Both the position numbers and the translations under genes were made by a program. A stretch of DNA of 64,000 bases from Pseudomonas libanensis. GTDB taxonomy: Bacteria > Pseudomonadota > Gammaproteobacteria > Pseudomonadales > Pseudomonadaceae. Under the pieces are notes generated by a model. That model made no database searches. It saw nothing but the letters and a program-made list of their open reading frames with translations, and was not told where the DNA came from. The DNA lies in NCBI RefSeq assembly GCF_001439685.1, contig NZ_JYLH01000004.1, positions 62,001 through 126,000 of the forward strand. Direction: 5' to 3'. This document shows positions 33,984 to 42,088 of this stretch, piece after piece; positions within the stretch are counted from its first letter, which is position 1, and the number at the start of each line of letters is the position of its first letter.

Positions 33984-35201
33984 ATGCAAAGGCTTAGTTC
34001 GAGCCTTCGTCGTCGCAGTGCCGAAGAAACATTAACCATCATCACCAACGACCTAGCCCCACGCCTGGGCATTACTCGGGTAACCGACACAACCTGGCTG
34101 GACCGTATCGGTATCCCAGTGTTTGCCAGTATTCGACCCGATGCCCTCAAGGGCTCGCTGTGCGTCAATGCAGGCAAAGGCCTCAGGCCAGCCGAAGCCA
34201 AGATAGGCGCGTACATGGAGGCTATCGAATTCAGCCTTGCGCAATACAATACAGCCCAACTGACATTGGTGCAGACCACTCCCCGGCAACTCATCGACAG
34301 CCATGAGGGCCGCATAGCGTTCAATCAGTTCTGCATGCTGTATGGCTTCTCTGCCAATGCCGACGCGCTCATCATGGCCATCGAAGTCGAAGACGTATTG
34401 CGCGGGAAAAAGGTCCTTGCACCCGCCGAACTGGTGTTCATTCCCTACCCCGAGAACCCAGGGCAACAACTCTTTGGGGAAAGCTCCAGTGGCCTGGCCT
34501 CCGGCAACGACTTAGTGGAAGCCTCGGTGCATGCGGTGTGCGAACTGATGGAGCGCGATGTCCAGGCCTTCAATCACCTGCGTGACCGTTCCTGCCTCGT
34601 CCATCTGGACCAGTACAGCGCAGAGATCGCTGCCCTGATCAGCAAGGTCAATGACGCGGGCCTGAGCCTGTCGGTCCGCTACACCGAGAACTGCTTTGGA
34701 CTGGCCTACTTCCAGGCGTTCATCATGGAAGAGTCCCCCCAGGCCCCTATCTCCGTGGCGACTGGCTCAGGGCTGCATCCGATCAAGGAAATCGCCTTGA
34801 TCCGGGCAATCTGCGAAGCGGCCCAAAGCCGTCTGAGTCACATCCATGGTGGCCGGGACGACATCATTGAGCGGGTCAAATACTTCGAGAAGAAAGGCCG
34901 CTCCGTGGAGCTTGAGGCGATCTCACGCTTGCGTAACGTGGCGACCTCCCGTGAACAGATGATCGATTACTCCGCCATCGACTGCCAGGAAGCCGCGATC
35001 CCCACCATCGAATCGGCCTGGACATTGCTTATCGAGCGGTTACAGGCAATCGGCCTGAGTAGCGTGCTGAGGGTTGTGCTTAGCAAGGCCACGGACGACA
35101 TCACGGTGGTCAGAATCATGATTCCGGGGCTTGAAGCCTTTGAACCCGGGTTGAAAAGGGTCGGTCCGAGGTTACTTACGTATGTCAAACAAAGCGCTTG
35201 A
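33984..35201 (+). CDS. YcaO-family ATP-dependent peptide-modifying enzyme
   Basis: A 405-residue YcaO cyclodehydratase-fold protein. ATP/Mg-binding helices are visible: 'AKIGAYMEAIEFSLAQ' near residue 72-87, GLASGNDLVEASVHAVCELMERD near 172-194, and 'IRAICEAAQSRLSHIHGG'. The C-terminus has 'VVRIMIPGLEAFEPG', the form seen in TfuA-associated YcaO proteins, and lacks the PxPxP tail of azoline-forming ones. YcaO enzymes phosphorylate a backbone amide. With TfuA and sulfide they make thioamides, as in methanogen McrA. It overlaps tfuA by 20 bp. Confidence 0.93.
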   Translation: MQRLSSSLRRRSAEETLTIITNDLAPRLGITRVTDTTWLDRIGIPVFASIRPDALKGSLCVNAGKGLRPAEAKIGAYMEAIEFSLAQYNTAQLTLVQTTPRQLIDSHEGRIAFNQFCMLYGFSANADALIMAIEVEDVLRGKKVLAPAELVFIPYPENPGQQLFGESSSGLASGNDLVEASVHAVCELMERDVQAFNHLRDRSCLVHLDQYSAEIAALISKVNDAGLSLSVRYTENCFGLAYFQAFIMEESPQAPISVATGSGLHPIKEIALIRAICEAAQSRLSHIHGGRDDIIERVKYFEKKGRSVELEAISRLRNVATSREQMIDYSAIDCQEAAIPTIESAWTLLIERLQAIGLSSVLRVVLSKATDDITVVRIMIPGLEAFEPGLKRVGPRLLTYVKQSA

Positions 35202-35883
35202 ACCCTGCAAGCTATTTGCGGGCCCTTCCTTGCAAGGCATCGATAGCCGACTGCTGTGCAGCGACGACCTGGTGGTATGCCCGCCCGTCAAACGCGGCGA
35301 CATAGAACGCCTGGTCGCGCAATCGCCGCCTTCGGACCTTGCGATTGTCGATGGCGTGTTCCATGCACACCCTGCAGTCGGGCATGCCGAGATCCTGACG
35401 GCCCTGAACGCCGGTTGGCGCATTTGGGGCCTGTCTTCCATGGGAGCCATCCGCGCCTGTGAAATGGACAGGTTGGGAATGACCGGCTTTGGCGAAGTCT
35501 ATCGGCAATTCGCCAGCGACCCGGACATGTCCGACGACGAAGTGACATTGGTGCACCAGGCACAAGCACCTTACCTTTCGCTCAGCGAGCCGCTTATCCA
35601 TATCCGGCAGTTTTTGAAGCACTGGACGGCGGAGCAAATCATCACGCCCGCCCACGCGCAGCAAACCCTGCACTACCTGAAAAACATGTGGTACGGACAT
35701 CGCACGCTCAGTTGTCTGAAAGACGCCTTGATGGCACTGCCTGTCGCGGAACCCACCATAGACAGTGCCCTGGCCAACTTTTCGGCCTACAGAATAAAAA
35801 GTCTGGACTTGATCGATTTTCTCAAACTGAAACCATGGACGAGGACGGTAAAACAGAATGTCGCCATCAGAGATATTGTGTGA
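35182..35883 (+). CDS. tfuA: TfuA-like protein
   Basis: A 233-residue protein with the TfuA core: 'LFAGPSLQGID', CPPVKRGDIERLV, AIVDGVFHAHPAVGHAEIL, 'GLSSMGAIRACEMDRLGM' and DDEVTLVHQA. TfuA was named from trifolitoxin production. In the thioamide-forming YcaO systems it is the partner that delivers or activates sulfur. Its gene overlaps both the upstream YcaO gene and the downstream HExxH gene (by 26 bp), which indicates translational coupling. Confidence 0.93.
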   Translation: MSNKALEPCKLFAGPSLQGIDSRLLCSDDLVVCPPVKRGDIERLVAQSPPSDLAIVDGVFHAHPAVGHAEILTALNAGWRIWGLSSMGAIRACEMDRLGMTGFGEVYRQFASDPDMSDDEVTLVHQAQAPYLSLSEPLIHIRQFLKHWTAEQIITPAHAQQTLHYLKNMWYGHRTLSCLKDALMALPVAEPTIDSALANFSAYRIKSLDLIDFLKLKPWTRTVKQNVAIRDIV

Positions 35884-36628
35884 AATAAACGGCTTGCCGT
35901 TTGTAAATCCACACTTCAACAGCACCAAACTTCTAACCCTCGTCGCCGTTGTACGCAGGAATATCGCGGGCAGCGAGTTACCGTTAGCCACTTATCTGCA
36001 GCCTGATTTTGCCACCACCCTGTACCACCAGCACGTCGAAGGCGCGCCTGAGTTTCCACCCCATCAAGCGCTGGGTAACGCCGAGCGGTTCATGCTGGCC
36101 GAAGCCAGGAGCAACCTTAAAGCCTTGCTGCCGCACTGGAGCAAACTGTTCGATCTGCCAGTGAATATCTATAAGTTGCTGACGCATCAGGTCAGCCTGA
36201 CCAATCCGGTGCTGCCGCAACAGATGTTCCTGGGCGAAGACGCGTTTACCAGCATCACCGATCTTGAGGAACTGCTCGTGCATGAGCTGTCGCATATCTG
36301 GTGCAGCATGATCGCCGAGATTTACGACTTCCAGCTCAAGGACAGCGCGAACGACTACGTGCTGCCATCGGGCACCGGCGGCAAGAACCCTCGAGGTGTC
36401 CTGCTGGCTTGCCTGTTTGCGGTCAGCGCCGTGAACTATCACCAGCGCCTGGTGGCGAGCGGCTCCGGGCGGGCGCGCCCCGAACGGCTGGATTTTCTGC
36501 ATCAGTATTTCCTGCAGAGCCTGGCCACGCTCCAGGCATCCGCCGAACTGTCTGAAATCGGCAAGCTGATCACCTCCAGGCTGGATACATTCTCCAGTGA
36601 ACTGACCACTGACAACGCTCAAGGATGA
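35858..36628 (+). CDS. HExxH-motif protein resembling peptide beta-hydroxylases
   Basis: A 256-residue soluble protein with HELSH near residues 142-146. This is followed, about 35 residues on, by 'GGKNPRGVLLACLFAVSAVN' and YHQRL. That pattern (PR..G.L...FA...V...RL) is what I recall of the TIGR04267 'HEXXH motif' family, later named aKG-HExxH-type peptide beta-hydroxylases and found in RiPP clusters. The alternative reading is a zinc peptidase that removes the leader, since HExxH is also its signature. There is no signal peptide and no membrane segment. Its place between TfuA and the sulfur carrier supports a maturation role. Confidence 0.65.
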   Translation: MSPSEILCEINGLPFVNPHFNSTKLLTLVAVVRRNIAGSELPLATYLQPDFATTLYHQHVEGAPEFPPHQALGNAERFMLAEARSNLKALLPHWSKLFDLPVNIYKLLTHQVSLTNPVLPQQMFLGEDAFTSITDLEELLVHELSHIWCSMIAEIYDFQLKDSANDYVLPSGTGGKNPRGVLLACLFAVSAVNYHQRLVASGSGRARPERLDFLHQYFLQSLATLQASAELSEIGKLITSRLDTFSSELTTDNAQG

Positions 36629-36631
36629 CCC

Positions 36632-36904
36632 ATGGCAGTCGTACACTTTCCCCGGCAGTTCATGCTTTACACCGACCAACATAAAACCCACGAGGCCGAG
36701 GGTTTGTGTGTCAATGATGTACTGGGCAACCTGACCGCGCGGTTTCCCGCGTTGATTGGCCCGGTGTTCTCCGAGGACCTTCACCCACTGCCGTTCGTGG
36801 GCTTGTTCGTCAACGGCATGCCGGTAATGAGTGCGCAAGACCGCGGGCGCCCCCTGGACAGTAATGCGCAGTTGATTTTGATCAACGCCGTGGCAGGTGG
36901 CTGA
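36632..36904 (+). CDS. ubiquitin-like sulfur carrier protein (MoaD/ThiS type)
   Basis: A 90-residue beta-grasp protein ending in Gly-Gly (INAVAGG), the hallmark of MoaD, ThiS and related sulfur carriers. The C-terminal Gly is adenylated by an E1-like enzyme and converted to a thiocarboxylate. 'LFVNGMPVMSAQDRGRPLD' followed by AQLILINAV matches the family's last strands. It starts 3 bp after the HExxH gene, and the cognate E1 follows directly. The context implies that it delivers sulfur for the YcaO/TfuA reaction rather than for molybdopterin or thiamin, whose other genes are absent here. Confidence 0.85.
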   Translation: MAVVHFPRQFMLYTDQHKTHEAEGLCVNDVLGNLTARFPALIGPVFSEDLHPLPFVGLFVNGMPVMSAQDRGRPLDSNAQLILINAVAGG

Positions 36905-36905
36905 C

Positions 36906-38030
36906 ATGCAGTGCGATCTGAAGACGGACACCTCCCGTTATGCCCGCCAGATAATCCTCAGTGAAGTCGGTGCCCAAGGCCAGCAACGCCTCAAAGACAG
37001 CAAGGTGCTGGTGGTCGGCGCCGGCGGACTGGGCTGCCCGGTGCTCTTGTACCTGGCGGGCGCCGGGGTCGGCACGCTCGGCATCGTTGATAACGACATC
37101 GTCGACCTGAGCAACCTGCATCGACAGATTCTCTATGGGGTGGCCGATGTGGGCGAACTGAAAGTGTCGGCCGCCAAGCGGCGCGTCAACCAGTTGAACC
37201 CGGACATCGTCGTCGATACCTTTGCCACCACGCTGAACCCGGACAATGTGCTGTCGCTGCTGGCGAGCTACGACATCATCGTCGACGCCACGGATAACTT
37301 CGACACCAAATACCTGATCAGCGATGCCTGTGTCGCCGGTGAGAAACCGATGGTCTATGCCTCGATCAGTCAATTCGAAGGCCAGGTGTCGGTATTTAAT
37401 CACTACCACCAAGCCACCCAGGAGCGGGGGCCCTGCTTTCGCGATCTGTTCGAAACCCCACCGCCTCCACACTTGACGCAAAACTGCGCGCAAGCCGGCG
37501 TGCTGGGTGTCATACCTGGCCTGCTCGGCTGCTTTCAAGCCAACGAAGTGCTCAAGCTCATCCTCCAGGCCGGGGAGCCATTGAGCGGCAAATTGTTGTC
37601 CATCGACTGCCTGGACAACACCTTCCACCTGTTGAGCGTCCATAAAAACCGGAACCGCCTTCCCGCACCCGCACTGGGGGCTTCCACCACGCCTGCATGG
37701 CGTGACAGTGACTGGCTGTCGCCCGACAAATTGCATGATTGGCTCAAGTCACAAGCGCCCTTGCAACTGGTCGACGTACGCGACAGCCATGAACACCTGC
37801 ACGCTTCGCTGGGCGGCCGCTTGATTCCGCTCAAAGACATACTCGATCGCCGGCAAGAACTGGATACCACCCGCCGTATCGTCTTCTATTGCAAATCCGG
37901 GGTCAGGAGCAAGGCCGCCCTGCTGGCGGTTCGCAGCATCCACCCGCAGGCGGACCTCTTCAGTCTTGAGGGTGGCATCGAGCGCTACCTGACGGCTTAT
38001 CCTGACAACGCCACGCTGGTCGCGCCGTGA
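36906..38030 (+). CDS. E1-like sulfur-carrier adenylyltransferase fused to rhodanese
   Basis: A 374-residue ThiF/MoeB-type enzyme. The nucleotide loop is VLVVGAGGLGCPVL near residues 34-47, with 'DLSNLHRQILY' and 'DIIVDATDNFDTKYLISDAC' following and the AGVLGVIPG segment after a Cys. A C-terminal rhodanese domain (about 275-370) carries the persulfide Cys329 in FYCKSGVRSK. This is the MoeBR/MOCS3 layout: one polypeptide activates the carrier C-terminus and hands it sulfur. The first zinc CxxC is incomplete (GPCFRDLF). ATG 36906 has AGGTGG five bases upstream and was preferred to GTG 36897. Confidence 0.9.
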   Translation: MQCDLKTDTSRYARQIILSEVGAQGQQRLKDSKVLVVGAGGLGCPVLLYLAGAGVGTLGIVDNDIVDLSNLHRQILYGVADVGELKVSAAKRRVNQLNPDIVVDTFATTLNPDNVLSLLASYDIIVDATDNFDTKYLISDACVAGEKPMVYASISQFEGQVSVFNHYHQATQERGPCFRDLFETPPPPHLTQNCAQAGVLGVIPGLLGCFQANEVLKLILQAGEPLSGKLLSIDCLDNTFHLLSVHKNRNRLPAPALGASTTPAWRDSDWLSPDKLHDWLKSQAPLQLVDVRDSHEHLHASLGGRLIPLKDILDRRQELDTTRRIVFYCKSGVRSKAALLAVRSIHPQADLFSLEGGIERYLTAYPDNATLVAP

Positions 38031-38076
38031 AAGCCGCTGATTGCGCAGTTATCCCCTCCGGTTCAAAGGTCCCTCA

Positions 38077-39381
38077 ATGAGTGCAGATTCTTCAGGCATC
38101 ACCTGGGGTTTTCCCGGCATCGACCGGCGTCTGCTGAAAGTGCAATTCAGCTTTTTGCTGATGGTGCTGGGGGGCCGCTGCAATCAACTGGCGGTAGCCT
38201 GGTGGGCGTTACAGGAAACCGGGTCTGCACTTTATTTTGCCAATATGATTGCCTGCTCCATCGCAGCCGAGGTATTAGCCAAACCCCTGCTGGGGTGGCT
38301 GGGAGACAAGTACAACAAGATCCTGATCATCAAGCTGGCTTCCTGGCTCAGTTTGCTGACCGCCTTGTTGATGGTGGTACTGTCCGCCACGGGGTCTTTC
38401 AACCCCTGGACGGTGGGCGCGCTGATGATGGTCAGCAGCGCGATCGTCGGCGTACGTGACCCGCTCCAGGCGTCGATCATTCCTTTATTTGCGCACGACG
38501 ATAAAGTCTCCCTGGCCTTTCGCACCAAAAGCGTGATGTCGTCCTTTTCGATCCTGCTGGGGCCCGTCATGGCCAGTGGGTTGATCTATGGGTTCGGGAT
38601 TACATTTGCGTTAGCCGCCGATTTTGTTGCGATTCTCTTCGCGGGGGCGCTGATAGCGACCATACCTAACCCCGTCGGTGCCATCAGCCACAGCGACAGT
38701 GCCCCGGCCGCCAGCGGCTGGCACATGATCTACTCCGGCTTCAAGGTGGTATATGGCGTGAAGGTTGAGTTCTACCTGGCCATTGTCGCGATGCTGATCA
38801 ACTTTGCCTTGTTTCCATTTTTCACCATCCTGCTGCCACTCTACGTAAAAGACGTCATCCACTATCCAGTCACTTACATCGGTCTTCTGGACTCATGTTT
38901 CGGGCTGGGAATTCTTGCAGGCAGCTACAAAATCATCGGCTGGTTATCCGATCGCCTCCCCCGCGACCTATGTGTATCCGCAGGTTTTGCGTTACTGGGG
39001 TTAAACCTGGTGGTGGTCGGCACCGTGTCTTCGTCGTTGCTGGTGCCGGCGGCCTTTTTCTGCGGCGGCGTCGGCCTGATGCTGATCAACATCCCCACCT
39101 CGGCCGTGAGGTTACTGGCAACCCCCAAGCTCCATCGCAACCGGATCTTTGCCACGGTGTCGTTTCTCTCTGCCGCGGCCAGCCCCTTGGGCAGTTTCGC
39201 GATGACCGGCCTGATCGCCCATCTGGGCGTCGCGCTAACCATCACCCTGCTGGGCCTCATGGTGCTGGTGTTGTCGTTGCTGGTGTTTCTGGTACCCGAC
39301 TTCAAAACGTTCATGCGCACCCAGGACACGCAACTGAGCGATGCCTACCTGGACAAATACCCGGCAGCGTTCGCGCGCTGA
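38077..39381 (+). CDS. MFS transporter of the RiPP-like cluster
   Basis: A 434-residue membrane protein with about 12 hydrophobic helices. The inter-helix motif 'GWLGDKYNKILIIKLASWLS' matches the MFS motif A (G...D...), and 'DSCFGLGILAGSYKIIGWLS' lies in the second half. It resembles EntS/MacAB-independent drug and siderophore exporters of the MFS. Export of the modified peptide or self-protection is inferred from position. The ATG at 38077 follows AAAGGTCCCTC. It is about 45 bp from the E1 gene, so it is probably in the same transcript. Confidence 0.85.
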   Translation: MSADSSGITWGFPGIDRRLLKVQFSFLLMVLGGRCNQLAVAWWALQETGSALYFANMIACSIAAEVLAKPLLGWLGDKYNKILIIKLASWLSLLTALLMVVLSATGSFNPWTVGALMMVSSAIVGVRDPLQASIIPLFAHDDKVSLAFRTKSVMSSFSILLGPVMASGLIYGFGITFALAADFVAILFAGALIATIPNPVGAISHSDSAPAASGWHMIYSGFKVVYGVKVEFYLAIVAMLINFALFPFFTILLPLYVKDVIHYPVTYIGLLDSCFGLGILAGSYKIIGWLSDRLPRDLCVSAGFALLGLNLVVVGTVSSSLLVPAAFFCGGVGLMLINIPTSAVRLLATPKLHRNRIFATVSFLSAAASPLGSFAMTGLIAHLGVALTITLLGLMVLVLSLLVFLVPDFKTFMRTQDTQLSDAYLDKYPAAFAR

Positions 39382-39422
39382 CGCGCCTCGTCATCACCCA
39401 CCACTTGCAAATGGAGTTGCCT

Positions 39423-40556
39423 TTGACCACGCCAGACCTCAAGGACCGGCCTGAACCCGCTCGCCATGAACAGATCTTCTGCGGCCAATATTATGACGAC
39501 ATGGCTTGCATCGGCTTCCTGGGCGACCCGTCGAAAGCGGGCATCTCGGTGTTGATGCTGGGGCTTTCGGATGGCGTGGCGCTGGCGCCGATCGCAGCCA
39601 GTACCCGGGTGACCCGCCTGGTGGCCGTCGACCTGGACGAGACCGCCGCCGTGCGAAGCCTGGAAAACCGCAACCGACTGGCAGCACATCTGCGCTTTGA
39701 CACTGTGGTCGACGATGCCGCGCACTTCCTGGGCGCGACTTCCGACCGGTTCGATGTGATCATTGTCGATCTCTACACCGAGGAGGGTTACGCCCCGATC
39801 GTGTTTGACCAGGGGTTTCACCAACGGCTCAAAAGCCGCCTGAACCCTCGCGGTCATGTGGTATTCAACGGTTTTGGCGTGCCCATGAACCTTGAGCCGT
39901 TAATGGGTTCTACGCCGCAGGCCTGGTTGGCTAAGCGCCTGAATGACAGCTGGGGCGACATTCACCACCTGCCCCACCGACGCAATGCGACGTTCATCAT
40001 CGGCCCACCGCCCTCCACCACTGCAGTCGTGGAGTCGTTGTGTGTCAGTGACCGGCTGTTCATGGACCTCATGGGCCTTCGCCTGCGCTACCTGACACCC
40101 ACGGTTATCCAAGACATGCCGGATGTACCGCCAGCACTGGATTTCGCAGGGATTGATCGGGAGGTGCATAAACGTTGGGTGGGTGCGTTACCGGCGTTGT
40201 CCGCGCTGCTCGCGCCACCGTGGGTGCTGGGCAAACCGGGCGATCTGCTTGAACTGCTGGATCACCCGCAGGCTTGCCTGGCACTGCAAGAGCGCCTGCT
40301 GGAAGATCCATCATCACTGCGCACCACCCTGGCATTGCTGATCGCAGGTGAAGCCAACTTCTCTGATCGCGATATGTCATGGTTGCCGGACTGGGTCATC
40401 GCAACCCTGGACAATAGCGTCGAGGCACGCCCTCGAGACTGGCTGGAGGGGCTGCTTCCTTACGCCTATGGCGTCATTACCCACAGGACCCGCGGGTATG
40501 CGAACAAGGTGGAGGGCTTTCGCAGAGCGCTGTCCCGATTGTCACAGGCAGCCTGA
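39423..40556 (+). CDS. spermidine-synthase-fold SAM-dependent methyltransferase
   Basis: A 377-residue protein. An N-terminal Rossmann methyltransferase has 'ISVLMLGLSDGVALAPIAAS' (SAM loop), 'LVAVDLDETAA' (acidic ribose ligand) and 'FDVIIVDLYTEEGYAP', the spermidine-synthase-like subclass. A helical C-terminal half (about 200-377) has no motif I know. Being last in the cluster it may methylate the peptide. The start is uncertain. TTG 39423 has GGAG at ideal distance and gives MTTPDLKD, while an ATG at 39411 has no ribosome-binding site. A long upstream open frame in the same phase is antisense-like noise inside the MFS gene. Confidence 0.8.
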   Translation: MTTPDLKDRPEPARHEQIFCGQYYDDMACIGFLGDPSKAGISVLMLGLSDGVALAPIAASTRVTRLVAVDLDETAAVRSLENRNRLAAHLRFDTVVDDAAHFLGATSDRFDVIIVDLYTEEGYAPIVFDQGFHQRLKSRLNPRGHVVFNGFGVPMNLEPLMGSTPQAWLAKRLNDSWGDIHHLPHRRNATFIIGPPPSTTAVVESLCVSDRLFMDLMGLRLRYLTPTVIQDMPDVPPALDFAGIDREVHKRWVGALPALSALLAPPWVLGKPGDLLELLDHPQACLALQERLLEDPSSLRTTLALLIAGEANFSDRDMSWLPDWVIATLDNSVEARPRDWLEGLLPYAYGVITHRTRGYANKVEGFRRALSRLSQAA

Positions 40557-40577
40557 CTGCGAGCAACGCGGCCGCGC

Positions 40578-40634
40578 CTGCGGTGCATCGTACGCACCGT
40601 AGACTCAGCCCCGCTGCGCCGCCTCTACGGCGGC
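40578..40634. terminator. two hairpins at the end of the RiPP-like cluster
   Basis: CTGCGGTGC...GCACCGTAG (40578-40602) and GCCGCCTCTACGGCGGC (40618-40634) form stems between the methyltransferase gene and the convergent PLDc_N gene. T runs are weak, so strength is uncertain. Confidence 0.45.
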
Positions 40635-40635
40635 T

Positions 40636-40827
40636 TCAGATCCGCACGTTACCGCGTGGCCCGGCAATCGCCCAGATGATCAGGCCCAGTACCGGCAACA
40701 ACAGGATCAACAAGATCCACAGCACCTTGGCGCCCGTGCTCGCGCCGCTTTTGAACACGTTGATGATCGCCCAGATATCCAGCGCGAGGATGATCAGGCC
40801 AATCAGGCCATTAAAAGTGGAACCCAT
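40636..40827 (-). CDS. PLDc_N domain small membrane protein
   Basis: A 63-residue protein with two transmembrane helices ('LIGLIILALDIWAIINVF' and 'VLWILLILLLPVLGLIIWAI') and a short tail, matching the phospholipase D nuclease N-terminal (PLDc_N) family without any catalytic domain. The ATG at 40827 follows TAGGAGCGAC. A longer frame upstream has no coding character. Function is unknown; this size class is common in Pseudomonas. Confidence 0.85.
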   Translation of the reverse strand: MGSTFNGLIGLIILALDIWAIINVFKSGASTGAKVLWILLILLLPVLGLIIWAIAGPRGNVRI

Positions 40828-40895
40828 GGTGTCGCTCCTAAGTGAGGGCATGCCCTTGTAGGATAGCCAGGCCTGGCGGGGGTTCCGTTTTATTT

Positions 40896-41426
40896 TCAGA
40901 CGTGTACGGCAATCTTCAAGGCTTCCAGGGACGGCTCGGCCTTGATGCCGACTTCGGCGCACAGCTCCAGCACCCGTGGCAGGTCGTTGCCAAATACCAG
41001 TACCGCCTGGATCTCGTCGTCCAGCAACTGGCTGAAGTTCATCAGCACATAACCGCCGTCTTCAGGGCTCAGGGCACTCATCTGGATCTGGATACGATTC
41101 AGCGCAGTCAGGTCCTCGGTCTTGGCCAATTGCTTGGGCTTGAGGTTGAACGCCACGCCCGGGCCGAACGACGCGACGATCTGGGCAAACAGGTCGGCAT
41201 AGGTATCGGCCTGGAACAACACCGTGTCCGGCAAGCTACCGACCACCACCCATTCACCCAGCGGGATCGGGAAGCTGTCGTCGTAGTTGATATCCGGGTT
41301 GGCCGCCAGGAACGCCGCCGGGTCCGCGTAGGCCTTGGCCGCTTCTTCGGCGATACGCACGACCTCATCGTCGCCCATGACGCCGGCGCTGATTTTGCTG
41401 ATGAGTTCGACGAGGGCGGTTTTCAT
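40896..41426 (-). CDS. conserved hypothetical protein
   Basis: A 176-residue acidic soluble protein (MKTALVELISKISAGVMGDD...), with no signal peptide and no membrane helix. I do not recognise a domain. The regular alternation of helices and strands and the absence of low complexity indicate a real folded protein. The ATG at 41426 follows GGATCGCCC. It is co-directional with the ankyrin gene 40 bp upstream, so the two may be co-transcribed. Confidence 0.7.
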   Translation of the reverse strand: MKTALVELISKISAGVMGDDEVVRIAEEAAKAYADPAAFLAANPDINYDDSFPIPLGEWVVVGSLPDTVLFQADTYADLFAQIVASFGPGVAFNLKPKQLAKTEDLTALNRIQIQMSALSPEDGGYVLMNFSQLLDDEIQAVLVFGNDLPRVLELCAEVGIKAEPSLEALKIAVHV

Positions 41427-41466
41427 GGGCGATCCTATGGCAGGCGGGTTTTGGAGGGCGCGTAGC

Positions 41467-41982
41467 CTACACCAGTTTCTCCAACTGCGCCGCCGTATCC
41501 GCCGCGCCCATGGTCTTTGCCGCGGCCAGCGCAGTGGCACCCTGTGCATCGGTGGCCTTGGGGTTTGCGCCCTTGCTGAGCAGGTAATCCACCATTTCAA
41601 CGCGATTGAACATCGCCGCCATCATCAAGGCCGTACGCCCGTCCGACGACGCCGCCTCAACCGGCGTGCCGCCGTCGATCAGCGCCTGGACCACCGGCAG
41701 GTTGCCTTTGAACGCCGCGCCGGCAATCGGCAACTGGTTCTTGTCGTTGGCGATCAAGGGGTCGGCCTGGTGTTCCAGCAGTACTTTTACTGCCTCGGGG
41801 TGACCGTGGTAGGCCGCGAGCATCAATAAGGTATCGCCATTGTGATTACGAAAGTTGGCCGGCAAGCCCTTGGCCAACAACGCCGCGAGCATGGCGGCGT
41901 CACCGCGGCGGGCCACGTCGAAGACCTGCTCGGCAAACTCGGCAGCTTCGTCTTCGGTCATTTGTTTGGGCTGGTCTGACAT
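41467..41982 (-). CDS. ankyrin repeat protein
   Basis: A 171-residue protein with about four ankyrin repeats from residue 25: 'NHNGDTLLMLAAYHGHPEAV', 'NDKNQLPIAGAAFKGNLPVV', 'SSDGRTALMMAAMFNRVEMV' and 'DAQGATALAAAKTMGAADTA'. There is no signal peptide, so it is cytoplasmic and probably binds proteins. The partner is unknown. It lies between the hypothetical gene and the acyl-CoA synthetase gene, all on the minus strand. Confidence 0.92.
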   Translation of the reverse strand: MSDQPKQMTEDEAAEFAEQVFDVARRGDAAMLAALLAKGLPANFRNHNGDTLLMLAAYHGHPEAVKVLLEHQADPLIANDKNQLPIAGAAFKGNLPVVQALIDGGTPVEAASSDGRTALMMAAMFNRVEMVDYLLSKGANPKATDAQGATALAAAKTMGAADTAAQLEKLV

Positions 41983-42088
41983 GGGGGCTCCTTGCTGAGG
42001 CGGCTTATGTAACTGAATAAGGCGCTCAGTGTCGCGAGGGAGTTCCCCAGTGTCATGGCTTTTTTGTCAAAAGCCGTCATAGCCAGAA

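Noticed and set aside
38895..39422. In-frame extension upstream of the methyltransferase
   Set aside because: It overlaps the 3' half of the MFS gene in another phase and has no domain.
40896..41600. Longer start (41600) for the hypothetical protein
   Set aside because: The extra 58 residues are antisense-phase sequence of the ankyrin gene. ATG 41426 has a ribosome-binding site.
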